Of a stretch of 64,000 bases of DNA, positions 16,934 to 27,401 are shown in pieces. The translations under genes were made by a program, and so were the position numbers. Position 1 is the first letter of the stretch, and every line of letters starts with the position of its first letter. The stretch comes from Aurantiochytrium sp. KH105 (Eukaryota > Sar > Bigyra > Thraustochytrida > Thraustochytriidae). The stretch lies in contig BGKB01000022.1 of NCBI GenBank assembly GCA_003116975.1, forward strand, positions 496,001 through 560,000, in the 5' to 3' direction. The notes under the pieces are model-generated. The model ran no database searches. It saw only the letters and a list, made by a program, of their open reading frames with translations, and was not told where the DNA came from.

Positions 16934-19186
16934 TTAGTAGGTGTCGACCTTGCCAGCGACAGCCGACTCGGTGGTGGCACCACGGTTGAGGCAGGCGCTG
17001 ACGAGGGTGACAATGCCACCAACGACCGCAAGAGCGACGGCGACGAGCGCGATGATCTGGCCCACAGCCGAGGCGTAATAGGTCTCGTAGTCCTCCTTCT
17101 CGCCACCGACCTCGGCGTACACCGGGGCGCTCCGAACGGTGAGAAGAGCACCGAGGAGAATGCCGCCGCCAATGACAGCGAAGAGACCGCTGACGACGAC
17201 AAGGGGGGCCTTGAGGCGGAGGCCAGCGAGGAAGCCAGCAAACGAGGAGATGATGATGAGAACGAGCGCCGAAATGAGCATCTTCTGGGCGGTCTCGAAC
17301 TTGGCCTTGTCGGTGTTGTCATCCTCGCAAGCCGCAACGCGCTCCTCACGGGTGGCGCCACCACCGGGAAGGGCTGTCGAAACGGCCGCAACGAGGGCCG
17401 AAGACACGGTCGGGTCGACAAGATCACCAGCAAAGGCAGCGGACATCACTCCGATGCACTCCGCGCTCGTCTGGACGCTCGCGCAGTAGCCGTTGAAAAT
17501 GGCGTTGGCCAGAGCAAGGCTCGACGCAGATTCGGAACCAGTCGCGTCGGCGGCTTGGTACGCGGCAAGGATGAACGAGCGAAACGAGCTCTGGGCGTCG
17601 CACTCGAAGGGACTGCCCTGGAGGGCGAGGCCAGTGCAGAGACCATAGCCAGTAGCGTTGAAGAGATCGGGGACGACACCCTGCTCAGCGGTCGAGGTTG
17701 TGAAAGCGGGGTTGATTGCACCAGGGTCCACGAGAAGAGTACCAAGCTGCTCGAGAGTGAGGCCCAACGCTGCACCCGTATCGAGGGCATCCTGAAGAGC
17801 AGGGGTGGCCGTAACGAGACTCTCGAGGAGCGCAGCGGCGGTCGCGGCATCGGAATCGGCGGGAATCAGGAGCGAGCCGATCTGCGAGAGGACCGACTCC
17901 GTGGCCAAAGCCTTGAGGAAAGTGACAAAGGTGCAGTCGGGGGCGTCAGTAGAGTTGAGCGCGGTCATGGCGAAGAGATCAGCGGCTGACGCGACAGTGC
18001 ACAGCGGGTACTCATCAGTGCTGTTGAGAAGAGGGAACTCCAGCTCAATATCCGGGCACTCACTCACGACGCCACCATCGCAGAGGAAGGAGAGGAGCTG
18101 AGCGAGAGGAGAGAGATCATAGATGGGGCCGTAAGGGGCGGTAAGGCCACGAGCATAGGCATCGTAGCCAGCGACAGCAGCTTTGACGGTCAGGAGAGAC
18201 TCGGTAGAGAAGTCACTGATGCCAGCAACATTACCGTAGCTCGCCTCAATCCCATCCTTCGTCGTGGCACCTGACAGAGCAATCGTACCGAGAACTGTTG
18301 CAAAAGTCTCGATGGTTGTCGCATTCACAGCAATGGTTTCGGCTACGAGTCCCTGAAATTCAGCAGCGATGCTGGTAGACTCCCCGGCAGCATACGCAAG
18401 GAAGTAGTTGCCAATAGCATTAACGAGGAGCGCATCAGAGGTGGAACCTTCAACATCGAGAGCGAACAACTCGGCCAGGGTAAAAGGGTTTTTGCCGTAA
18501 TTAGCCGCACAGCCCGAAATTTCGAGCAAACTCAAAGTATTATCACCCGCGAGCGATGTTGCTGCACTACCATCGTACGTAACCGTGCATCCCAGAGAAT
18601 TTGCTTCACCGGTGATGTATGAAACCAACCCAGAGGAGGTCTGCACGGCGCTCTTGACGCCTTCGAGGCCCGCAACGGTCTGAGTGGAAAATTCGCTGTT
18701 GATGTACGTGTTGAGGCCGAGGGGAATGCCGCCGAAGACCAGGTCGACCGTGCCGGTCAGCTCGGTGTACTGCTCGGTGAGCGCGGTATCAAGGGAATCG
18801 AAAGCACCGCTGGTGCCGGCCACGATGGCGGCGGTCTCGAAGGTGGAGCCTTCGGCGTAGAACTCCTCGCAAGTGGTGAATTCCTCCTCAATGCCGAGGG
18901 CGCCGCCGAAGGCCTCCTGGGCCGGGAAGAGCGGCCAGAAGGAGGTGACGGGTCCGGAGGACTTCTCGAAGATGGAGTACTTTTCCTCGGCGGCGGAGCC
19001 GACGGTACAGGCGGGGTCGAAGGTGGCGGTGAAGATGCCGAGCGAGCCGAGGTAGGTCTCGGAGCACGCCTCGACGGGCGGGAGCTCGACGACGACAAAG
19101 TTCTCGCTGACCGCAACGATAACGATCATGATCGCGCTGAGCATGGAGAAGCCCGAGCCCACGAGGGCGACGGGCTTGGACACCAT
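16934..19186 (-). CDS. Four-TM surface protein with a ~570-residue extracellular loop
   Basis: A 750-residue protein starting at the ATG at 19186. TM1 (about 8-30) follows a short cytosolic head. Then comes a Cys- and Ser/Thr/Ala-rich loop of about 570 residues with N-glycosylation sequons (NATT, NSTD, NATG). TM2 (about 610-632), TM3 (about 637-660) and TM4 (about 690-718) precede a short tail ending in Tyr. TM1, a large first loop, then three helices is the topology of claudin/PMP22/SUR7-type tetraspans, but the loop is far longer than usual and I find no family signature. The loop looks repetitive and alpha-helical. A plasma-membrane or cell-wall-facing adhesion or organising role is possible. 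The leader has a (GCAA)n repeat directly before the start. Its stop lies 40 bp from that of the preceding gene. Confidence 0.7.
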   Translation of the reverse strand: MVSKPVALVGSGFSMLSAIMIVIVAVSENFVVVELPPVEACSETYLGSLGIFTATFDPACTVGSAAEEKYSIFEKSSGPVTSFWPLFPAQEAFGGALGIEEEFTTCEEFYAEGSTFETAAIVAGTSGAFDSLDTALTEQYTELTGTVDLVFGGIPLGLNTYINSEFSTQTVAGLEGVKSAVQTSSGLVSYITGEANSLGCTVTYDGSAATSLAGDNTLSLLEISGCAANYGKNPFTLAELFALDVEGSTSDALLVNAIGNYFLAYAAGESTSIAAEFQGLVAETIAVNATTIETFATVLGTIALSGATTKDGIEASYGNVAGISDFSTESLLTVKAAVAGYDAYARGLTAPYGPIYDLSPLAQLLSFLCDGGVVSECPDIELEFPLLNSTDEYPLCTVASAADLFAMTALNSTDAPDCTFVTFLKALATESVLSQIGSLLIPADSDAATAAALLESLVTATPALQDALDTGAALGLTLEQLGTLLVDPGAINPAFTTSTAEQGVVPDLFNATGYGLCTGLALQGSPFECDAQSSFRSFILAAYQAADATGSESASSLALANAIFNGYCASVQTSAECIGVMSAAFAGDLVDPTVSSALVAAVSTALPGGGATREERVAACEDDNTDKAKFETAQKMLISALVLIIISSFAGFLAGLRLKAPLVVVSGLFAVIGGGILLGALLTVRSAPVYAEVGGEKEDYETYYASAVGQIIALVAVALAVVGGIVTLVSACLNRGATTESAVAGKVDTY

Positions 19187-19190
19187 GATT

Positions 19191-19210
19191 GCTTGCTTGC
19201 TTGCTTGCTT
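19191..19210. repeat. (GCTT)n microsatellite just upstream of a start codon
   Basis: Five perfect GCTT units immediately before the ATG (reverse strand) of the four-TM protein gene. Confidence 0.9.
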
Positions 19211-19720
19211 ACTGCTCTTCCTTGATTGATTGTTTCTTCTTCTCGGTCGAGCGGGTTAGGGGTTTGCTGTGCCGTGCCTGCGGACGCGTCCGGCCGAGTA
19301 GCCGCCTCGGCTTGGATTGGACCGCGAGCTGCGCCCCTTCCTTCCTCTTTGTTGGTTTCTTTGTTTCTTTATCTGAAGCGCGTGCGCGGTCCTGGCTCTC
19401 CCTCGCCCTCTGGCTGCGGGGCTGTCATTTCGAGGGCCAACGCGTGCAGTGGCGGTCCTGGCGGCTGCGACTGCACACGTGGCGCCGCCCTCCTCCGACG
19501 TTCACTGCCACCTACGGCCGCAGGGGCCGCGGAGGAAGGCGCGCGTTACCTCCCCTCGCGCGCCCCCCCCGGCACTCTGTCCCCAAGCTCCGCAGAGGTG
19601 GCGGCCCCGCGGCGCGCGGCTGTGGGCCGGCGCGTGCACCTGGCCGGCTGCTCGCGGAGGAAGAGAGGGCGCGAAAAGTTTTTGGACTAGGGGTGAAAGA
19701 AAGCAAGGACATTGAAACAG

Positions 19721-19756
19721 AAGGAAGGAAGGAAGGAAGGAAGGAAGGAAGGAAGG
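19721..19756. repeat. (GGAA)n microsatellite
   Basis: Nine near-perfect AAGG units within the 3.7-kb spacer. Confidence 0.95.
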
Positions 19757-20410
19757 ACGGCGAGAAGGGCAAGGCACGCAACGCACGAAGGCGGGAAGGA
19801 AAGCAGTAGTTAGCGGCAGCGGCGCCCAGCTAGCTGTGCGAAGCTGGCCGAGCTCGGTCTCGAGCTCGAGCTCGAGACCGAGACCGAGGCGGAGGCGACA
19901 CAGCTCAGGAGGCGGTGGCAGATGTGTTTTTCGGCATGGCGCAACAGCGATGGCACGGCCGCCAGCAGCAGGCGGTGTTCGACTGGACTGCCTGCTGTGC
20001 CGGGCACGAGGATTGCTCACTTTGTTTTTTCTTCTTATAATCCACCCTTGCTTGCCTTTATCTTTTACCCATACTACTTTACTAACCGATCTTTTGAGCC
20101 AATCGGTCATGAAGGGTGATGTAACCGGCGTCTCTCTCGGGCCGTGCGTGGCTTGCACTCCTGCGTTGTGTCTTCCGTATCGCACTCATCGCGAGGCGTG
20201 GCGAGGCCGGGCGAGGCGAGGCCAGGCGAGGCGGGGAAGTAGCGAAGCGCTGCAGCCTGGAAGGACAGTCGGGAGAGAAAAGAAAGCCGGGAGGGCGCGC
20301 GTGTGCACGCGCTGGGAAGCTAGCCGCCACCGCCGCCAGTGGCCAGAGGGGGATGGAAGGAGGGAAGGCACGTAGGGAGGGAGCGAGAGAGTGAGGGTGG
20401 AATCCACAGC

Positions 20411-20522
20411 GGAGGCCCGCAGAGGGGACGCCGTGGCGACGTCCAGTGGCGGGCAGCACGTCGTAAGGAGGCCCGCAGAGGGGACGCCGTGGCGACGTCC
20501 AGTGGCGGGCAGCACGTCGTAA
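20411..20522. repeat. Perfect 56-bp tandem duplication
   Basis: Positions 20411-20466 and 20467-20522 are identical (begin GGAGGCCCGCAGAGGGGACG, end CACGTCGTAA). Complete identity in a non-coding region points to a recent slippage or unequal-exchange event, or to an assembly artefact. Confidence 0.95.
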
Positions 20523-22854
20523 AAAGGAAAAAGGAAAAAAACACACTCGCACGCACCAAAGCACTGGCAACTTTGCTCCATCGTGTAAAGAAGAAAAACA
20601 CCATGGAAAAACAGCGGGGGCGATCCATGGATCGGCGGGCCCTGGATCGCACGCACGCATGCGCAGCATCGCTCGCGCGCCTCGCTCCGCGACCGCGACC
20701 CCCGAGACCGAGAGCACCCTCGCCGCAACCCTCGGGAAGCAGGCGTGGCTGCTGCCGCTCCGAGTCCAGGTCGCTGGCGGCGGATGGACGTCGGTCGGTC
20801 GGTTGGCTGCGGCACGTGCTGCGCGCGGCACGCGCCGCGCGGCGGCCACTCTTGACCTGCCTGCCAGCCTGAGCCGAGCAGGCCGCGCCGCGCCGCGCCG
20901 CGCCAAGCCAAGCCACGCCAGAGCAGAGCGGAGCGGAGCGGAGCAGAGCGAGGCTCGCGCGAGACGCGCGTACGTACGCGGGAGTGGAGTGAAGTATGCC
21001 GTCGCAGGCGCAGGGCAGTGCGGTGCGCTGCGGTGCGGTGCAGCCAGCGGAGGTGCGAAGCCGTGCGGGCGCCAAGATCTGGCACGAAGGCGGCGGCGGC
21101 TCTGCAGGAAGGAGGAGGAGGGGAGGAGGGCGCACGCGCTGCACTGTCTGCGCGGGTAAGTAGGAGCAGGATAGCGAAACAAGCAGCAGGGGAAGTAGCG
21201 CAAGGGAGAAAAAAAGAAGGGGTCCGGACGCTGCAGCTGACGCCAAGCGGCCGGGACCGCGCGGCCCGCTTTAGCGGGCTGACTAAGTGCCAGTCGACCG
21301 GCGTGAGAGTGGCGGGCGCTCAAGGACCGACCGGCGGCGGACGTGCGTTCGACGGCCTCCGCGGGCCTGCACGGCGCTGCGTCGCACTGCGCTGCACTGC
21401 GCTGCGCTGCACTGCAGCGGCGGGACCGCAAGAAAGGAAGAATCAAGGTGCGCAACGCGGGCTGTCGAGTGGTTTTCGTGGATTCCGTGGATAATGTAGA
21501 TGAGCGCATTGGTTGATGCCGCGTCAGGCTGCTGCAGGTGCAGCTGGTAGTGGCTGGTTTTGGCTGGTGCTAGGCGGAGCGACTACGAGCGAATGTGACA
21601 CGAGCGAGCGCAGCCCGGATTGGACAGACGGGTGCACACACACGCGCAAACGTAGTAAGCTTTTTTGGATTGGAGGGGAAGAAGAAAGCGCGTGTGCACC
21701 AACTTGAACCGGCAACGCGAGGCAAAGGCAGGGACGCCAAGGGACGCCTCTTGGAGCGAGGAGCGTCAGCGATCGCGCGACTGCGAGGAGCGAGATCAAG
21801 CGCTGCCTGCAGCTGCAGGAAGCGACATGCGACAGCGACCGACGGGGCGAGTGACAACGCTTCGTTTGAGCGGCTCGGCATCAAGGTTTTTCTTTCTGTT
21901 GATTTCTTGTAAGGTTGCAGCGAACCTTGGTCAGACGCAGGCAGATTCTTTCCTTTGTTACAGTTAGTTCAGGTCAAGCCAAGTCGTAGTCGATGCTGAA
22001 TAATGGCAATCTTATCGCCAGCGCTTCGCGGCGCGCATCGACCTGTCCGGTAGCGGGCCGGGCCGCTCGCAGTCGCTGTCGCTGTCGCTTGCCTGCCGCT
22101 GCGGCAGCTGCTCCTGACAACTGCAGATTTATCAGCCGCATTGCCAAAGATAAATTTTGAGGGAAAGATGAAGGGAGTCCCCGTGCACACCCCCAAGCAT
22201 CATTCTCACGGCGAGAACAATGCACTCACACGCACTCGCAACCGGCTGCGGCAGCGGCCTGTACGAAACGCACGGAACGCAATGTAGTATAGCAGTACCT
22301 TCCGCCTTTGCCACCATTGACATTTGCATCTGCCACTGGCGGCCTGGCTGGCAAATGATAGGCCAAGAGCATGGCATCTGCATGGCGCAGGCAGTGAGTT
22401 TCGAAGATGAAGTACGCGCGCTCGGAAGGTAACGTTCGGGCTCCCAAATTACTCCTTCGCGTGCGAAAAAGTGTTCTAGGTGTTGACCATGGCGAGATCA
22501 AGACCGTCGACATTCGACATCATCTCGTTGCAGTTTACTTTACGCCATGGCCGGAACCGCGCCTCCGCTTCGAAGATAGTACAGCACTAAAAATTAAAAC
22601 AGGGTACTGCGAAACCCCAAATGCAGAAAAGTGGACATCTCGCACGACGAGATTTGACGACGTGAGAGCACTCTCGCCGGCCTGGGTGATGCGCGGACAC
22701 ATGCATTGTCGCGACGACAGCTTCGCAAAGCGCAAAGCGAAGCAAGCCGCTCTGCTGAGTCGCCGATCGCCGGCAACCTCGTCCGTCTCCGTCTCCGTCT
22801 CCTGACAAGAAGTGCCCTGGCTGGCTGGCTCACTCACTCTGTCAGAACAACAAC

Positions 22855-23913
22855 ATGTTGGAGGTCGTGGACTGCAGCAGGCGCGAGCTCCTGCGACTCG
22901 CGGCTCAAGAGTCTGAGGACATTCTCGATGCTGGCGCCAAGCAAGGAGCCCTCACACTGGAACGCGAATCTAGCCATGGCGCTACCATGCTGGAAGCTGC
23001 AAAACCTGCTCCAGAACGGCCTCGTCTCTCGCAACCGGGACCCATGGCCAGGACCAGCACAACCAAGGCCCAAGGCCTCGTGGAGTTCTTCACCCAGGCC
23101 GAGGGCAAGTGCAACTGGATTCCCATCGAGGCGCCACACAAGACCCCAAGTCGCTACATGGAATTCTTTCCACCATCGTCGACGCAAGCGCCCGACGCAG
23201 AAATCATCACACCCACTGCCACCAGCAGCGGCAACAGCGGCAAAAAGAGTCGCGTGCGTAAGGAGCCCTCCAAGGCTTGTGCGCTTTGCACGCATCCTTT
23301 TCCTGTCAGCTCTCTCGAAGCCGTTGTGTCACGCCAGGCAGTCTACAGATTACGTCAAAAATGGGCCAAGCAGACCGGCAGCAAGGACAGTGAGATTGAC
23401 GAGAAAAAGTTCAGATTCCGCCTCTACGATGAGTTGCGCGTTTGTTTGTTCTGCTCACAGCTTTTCAACGACTACGGCGCGTCCTCTGACACCGACGACG
23501 AAGATCCGCAACCAAGACGTCCCAAACCTGCCAGACCGATGAATCACGAGGAACCAATCATTGTCACTGTTGTTGGCAAAGCCCGTCTTGAAGAAATTTT
23601 CTTTGACAAGTTGGCTATCAACGGTGAGAAGAGGAACGCACACAAGACCATCAAGACCACAAGAGCACAATTGCAAACGCCAGATTTGTGTTGTCGCAAA
23701 GGTAAAAATTCGTGCTCTTCAACAGCACCAAACTCGGCCGCTGCTAGCAGCGCTGTCCTTTCTCGATTTTCCAACTTGTCCTCCCCCGAGGGAAAAGAAG
23801 GCACGCCCTTTTCTCACCGCCCTTCTCCGCCAAGCATACCCAAACCAATTCGCACGCCAGTCAGAACGCCTCCATCACGCGCACGCCCCAAAGCCCACCC
23901 ACATCTCGAGTGA
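22855..23913 (+). CDS. Uncharacterised C2C2 zinc-binding protein
   Basis: A 352-residue protein from the ATG at 22855, which follows an ACAACAAC leader. I do not recognise the family. The core (about 140-205) has two CxxC knuckles 51 residues apart: CALC (C142/C145) with HPFPVSSLEAVVSRQAVY, and CLFC (C197/C200) with SQLFNDY. Between them is a helix with RLRQKWAKQ and a KFRFRLYDEL segment. This arrangement looks like one treble-clef or zinc-ribbon-like module. The N-terminus is helical and acidic. The tail after residue 255 is Ser/Pro/Arg-rich and probably disordered. A GT-AG intron after about 23620 is conceivable, because a GTGAGA follows the codon for N, but the frame stays open without it. 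Confidence 0.65.
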   Translation: MLEVVDCSRRELLRLAAQESEDILDAGAKQGALTLERESSHGATMLEAAKPAPERPRLSQPGPMARTSTTKAQGLVEFFTQAEGKCNWIPIEAPHKTPSRYMEFFPPSSTQAPDAEIITPTATSSGNSGKKSRVRKEPSKACALCTHPFPVSSLEAVVSRQAVYRLRQKWAKQTGSKDSEIDEKKFRFRLYDELRVCLFCSQLFNDYGASSDTDDEDPQPRRPKPARPMNHEEPIIVTVVGKARLEEIFFDKLAINGEKRNAHKTIKTTRAQLQTPDLCCRKGKNSCSSTAPNSAAASSAVLSRFSNLSSPEGKEGTPFSHRPSPPSIPKPIRTPVRTPPSRARPKAHPHLE

Positions 23914-24273
23914 CCGATAAAATCTCGCGGATAGACTGACATGACACTGACATTGAATCCTCTTCAAGCTGCAAGCAATCCACAAGCAAGAAGCTGCTCG
24001 TTCCTTTCTTTCAAATTGACAACCAGCACAATAGGTAAACAAACCTCCAAATCCAACTTGCTGATCCCCAGTGATCACCACCACGACGTTAGGACAAGAA
24101 ACATCATTGTCATACACATCCATTCCATTTAAACTTTCATGTAGTAAGCATGCCCAATCACAGGAAATTGTCAATCAGTCACGCAATTTGAAGTCCCTCA
24201 CCCTGTCTGTCCTCGCAATAGAAATCGCCCATCCACCCTAGATTGGTTCACTCGGCCCAGACATCATCACATC
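23914..24273. other. Spacer between convergent genes
   Basis: A 360-bp stretch holding the 3' ends of the C2C2 zinc protein and CENP-I. It is less GC-rich than its surroundings and shows no gene. Confidence 0.6.
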
Positions 24274-26943
24274 TTAGTTATTGAGCGCCGCGATAAACGT
24301 CTTCATAAAAACCTGCAAACCATGACAGTTGTTCTTGCGCAAATGGTTGAGAAGATCGAGCGGGTCGAGCTGGTGCGCGTGGTCCAGGCCTGTACGTTCT
24401 GCGAGATCAGCAGCAAACCCAGCAAAAGGCGCCGAAGTCATCATGCCAAAAGCACGCCCCACCTCAGTATCGCTCACCTCGACTCGCTCCAAACCGCGAA
24501 CGAGTCCGTGTCGCTCCGCGTCGCGAAAGAGCAGCGAGCCCACCGGCTCCGGGGCCGCGCCTGGTGCTGCCTTGCCAAACCACAGAATCTGGCAATAATC
24601 CCAAATATACGCATTGAAAATATCAATCTTCTCAATGCCATTGCTGAACCCACGCTGGCGCGCGCGCTGCATTGCATCTGCCTCGCTCTGCGCACGCGCA
24701 CGAATGTCCTCACGTAGCTGTGTAAATCCTTGCAAATAGTCCACCAAGACTTGCGCCATCGCCGACACGCCCACGCACGAAGGCGCAAGCAGCATGCGGT
24801 ACACCACGCCCGGCGACGGCGGTACGATGAAAGGAAGCCCGTGCTCCGCATGCAAACGCGCAACGCTTCCAAAAAAATCCGCGGCGGCTACTTGCAGAAG
24901 CGGATGGTCCCGCTCAGAGACGAGCCCCTGCACCAGCAACTGATCCGTGTATCCAATTAGCTCGTACAGGACCTTGTAGTAATTTACACCTCCCGGCAAG
25001 GGCACAAAGCGATGCTGCGCACCACCTTGCTTTCGACCTGGGCGGTGAGGCGCGCCGCTGCTTCGGTCAAGATGCGTTTCCCAGTCAATGATTGCCCAGT
25101 TCTGCATCAGACAATGCAGGCAGGAAATGATGCGAGCCTTGACTTGTACCGACGCCGTCTGGTAGACACGCTGCAGCGGCAAGAGCACGTCACGGCGTAA
25201 GTCCTCATAGTTGCGAGGCTGCAAGCGCGACACCAGTCGCAACAAGGCATCCGTGTGGTGCGCCCCATTCCACGTTTCGAGGTAACGAATACAAAAGTTC
25301 TCGAGCTCGGGCAAAGTCTGCTGCATAAAATCAGCAAAGTCCGCCATCGCCAGCATCAATTTTGCCTGCATTGCAAATTGCGCGGCGCGCTCTGCACTCC
25401 GCGATCCCGCGCTCCGACGAAGCGAAAAGAAATCCTCCTCAATCAAATATGGCAATGTCTGGCGCAGACGCATCACTTGGTCGTCCCGTGGCTCCACACA
25501 CAAGAGATGCTGAAACATACTATCGCGCAAGATCGCCGAGCACCGGTCGGGAAATACTAGCTTGCCTCGGGCCAGTGCGCGTGCCAGTTCCCGCGTCGAC
25601 CTCACCTCACCCACGTTTACGTCATCGTCTCGCGCTCGCGATGTTAATGCTTCTGGCAGTTCCTCGACCTCATCGTTGCGAGCCTCGCGCTTCATACCGT
25701 ATGATCGATCTGGGTGTCTTTCCTTTTGCGTTGTCTGCGGAGGCGCGCTGGATTCCTTGCTCTTTGCCCTTTTCCGAGGTGCGCGACGGCTTACGGCTTT
25801 GAGGTCGGCGCCCCACGCTTCGTCTGGTGAGCGAAAGAAGCCAAGGCGTGGACGCGCAAACTTGGACGGGACCGTGCCGAGTAAATCTGGCGCATACTGC
25901 GCATACAAGTCGCTCAAAAGCAACAGAGGCCCAGCATCCTGGCCGGTTTCAATCAAGTTACTCACAAGCGCTCCCAAGCGCTCTGCGCGAAACACTGTCA
26001 CGTCCTTGCGCCGCGTCAACATGTAGAGCAGTCTGCACAGCGGAGCCCGCGTGCTCTCGTAGTCAACATAGTGGAACAGCACACCGTAGCACTTGTGCAA
26101 GGCCTCCGTGCCGCCTCGTGATAGCTTGCGGTTCACGAGAATGAGCCACTTGAGCGTCATCACCTTGCACTTGAGAGACAGCGAGGAAAACAGTCCCAAA
26201 AGGTCCACCACGACCGGGGCTTCCACGGGAGTTCGCGGCAAGAGGCATCGCAACAGCGCACCAACTTCGGACTTTTTACATTTGCGGTGCGATGCAAGCT
26301 TGATAATACGCTGCAAACCAGCATTGGAAAGTCCACGTTTACGGCTTGCGCCCAACAGATCGTCCAGCAAGTTATCCATGCTCACCTCTTCAAACGCATG
26401 CCCTTGGGCATGTTGTCGTCCGTCAAGAGCTGATTCCAACGTGTTTAGAACCTCGACCACGTTGGAATCATCTTCAGGTTCGTTCCTTGCGTCCTCGTCT
26501 TCGTCCTCATCACCTCGTTTACGCTCGGCAGGGTCTTCCCTGCTACTCATTTTGCTTCTTGTGCTGCCTCCGGAGATTCCTAAGCGAGCAGAGTCTTCAT
26601 CGAGAAGATCTTGAGCCGACCGTGCCGAATACGGTGTCCTGCTGTCAGTGCCGCCTTGAGCCAGAAAATCATCATTGTCATCTTCGTCATAATCATCTTC
26701 GACATCGTATTCATCGCGCTCTTGATTGTCTTCCTCATCCTCAATTTCATCCTCGTCTACCTCGCCCTCATCGTCATCAAGTTCGGCCTGCAAGGTCCGC
26801 CGCCTTCGTCGCTTGGCGCCCCTCGCGCCCCGCCGCGCCGTGCGCGTGCGTTTGGCTGTGGATTTTCTTGCAAGTGCATCGAGCTGCTCCTCAAAGCTGC
26901 GCGCGGCCGCGCCCTCGCGCTCCTGCGCCTCCCCGCCCTCCAT
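24274..26943 (-). CDS. CENPI: Centromere protein I (Mis6-like)
   Basis: An 889-residue protein from the ATG at 26943. Residues 1-200 are disordered with a basic patch (RRGARGAKRRRRR), long acidic runs and Ser-rich segments. From about 205 to the end it follows CENP-I/Mis6: LQRIIKLASHRKCKKSEVGALLRCLLPRTPVEAPVVVDLL, then LKWLILV, YGVLFHYVDYESTRAPLCRLLYMLTRRKDV and FRAERLGALVSNL, all diagnostic of the helical-repeat Mis6 domain. CENP-I is a subunit of the CENP-HIKM part of the constitutive centromere-associated network and helps load CENP-A and anchor outer kinetochore proteins. The gene is single-exon and divergent from the mitoribosomal gene. The highly acidic N-terminal extension is longer than I expect for the family. 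Confidence 0.88.
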   Translation of the reverse strand: MEGGEAQEREGAAARSFEEQLDALARKSTAKRTRTARRGARGAKRRRRRTLQAELDDDEGEVDEDEIEDEEDNQERDEYDVEDDYDEDDNDDFLAQGGTDSRTPYSARSAQDLLDEDSARLGISGGSTRSKMSSREDPAERKRGDEDEDEDARNEPEDDSNVVEVLNTLESALDGRQHAQGHAFEEVSMDNLLDDLLGASRKRGLSNAGLQRIIKLASHRKCKKSEVGALLRCLLPRTPVEAPVVVDLLGLFSSLSLKCKVMTLKWLILVNRKLSRGGTEALHKCYGVLFHYVDYESTRAPLCRLLYMLTRRKDVTVFRAERLGALVSNLIETGQDAGPLLLLSDLYAQYAPDLLGTVPSKFARPRLGFFRSPDEAWGADLKAVSRRAPRKRAKSKESSAPPQTTQKERHPDRSYGMKREARNDEVEELPEALTSRARDDDVNVGEVRSTRELARALARGKLVFPDRCSAILRDSMFQHLLCVEPRDDQVMRLRQTLPYLIEEDFFSLRRSAGSRSAERAAQFAMQAKLMLAMADFADFMQQTLPELENFCIRYLETWNGAHHTDALLRLVSRLQPRNYEDLRRDVLLPLQRVYQTASVQVKARIISCLHCLMQNWAIIDWETHLDRSSGAPHRPGRKQGGAQHRFVPLPGGVNYYKVLYELIGYTDQLLVQGLVSERDHPLLQVAAADFFGSVARLHAEHGLPFIVPPSPGVVYRMLLAPSCVGVSAMAQVLVDYLQGFTQLREDIRARAQSEADAMQRARQRGFSNGIEKIDIFNAYIWDYCQILWFGKAAPGAAPEPVGSLLFRDAERHGLVRGLERVEVSDTEVGRAFGMMTSAPFAGFAADLAERTGLDHAHQLDPLDLLNHLRKNNCHGLQVFMKTFIAALNN

Positions 26944-27401
26944 GTCGTGCGCACGCACGCTCGCTCGACGCTCGCGCGCGCGCGGAGCACGCTAACCGTC
27001 ACACTCTCGTGCGGGTTTGCCGCCCTCGGCGATTCCTGCTCCCCGGCGAATCCGCGCGGGGGCACGCTAGCGTTCCCGTCCCCCCGTTGTTCGCAAATGC
27101 GCGCAGTCTCGTCAGCCACCGCGGCGAAACAAGTAGCCCCGAAGCCGGCGGAAACACCTGCGAGAGCAGGGCCGGGCAGGGGGGCAGGAGGGGAGAAGAG
27201 GACGGGCGGCGGCGCGACCATCGAGAGGCGAAAAAAGCGCAAAGCGACTCGGACGCGAGGCCGGCGCAGCGCAGGCGCGAGCGCAGCAGCGGCAGCGCGG
27301 AGCGGAGCGGAGGGCGCCCGGCCCGGCCCGCGCGAGGCGGCACCCCCGCCGACCGCGTAGCACGTCGCGTCGCGCAGGGAGCCCAGGCCCGGGAGAGCAG
27401 G
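26944..27401. promoter_or_regulatory. Divergent promoter region (CENP-I / mitoribosomal protein)
   Basis: A 458-bp GC-rich gap between two divergent starts. It contains CGCGCGCG and GAGCGGAGCGGAG patches but no recognisable TATA or factor site. Confidence 0.5.

Larger units (their letters stand above)
19187..22854. other. 3.7-kb GC-rich gene-free divergent spacer
   Basis: It lies between the divergent starts of the four-TM protein and the C2C2 zinc protein. It holds a (GGAA)n array (19721-19756), a CTCGAG-rich palindromic patch near 19858-19885, a perfect 56-bp tandem duplication (20411-20522), many GC-rich short repeats (GCGCC and CACTGCG types at 20880-20930 and 21390-21415), and GGCT/CACT units near 22818-22838. 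Open frames on both strands, up to about 475 codons, are Arg/Ala/Pro/Ser-rich and start mostly at non-ATG codons. No protein family is recognisable, so I call no gene. Confidence 0.6.

Noticed and set aside
20082-21509. 475-codon open frame on the - strand in the 3.7-kb spacer
   Set aside because: Low-complexity Arg/Ala/Pro/Ser composition, it contains the 56-bp duplication twice, and two other frames are equally open over the same bases.
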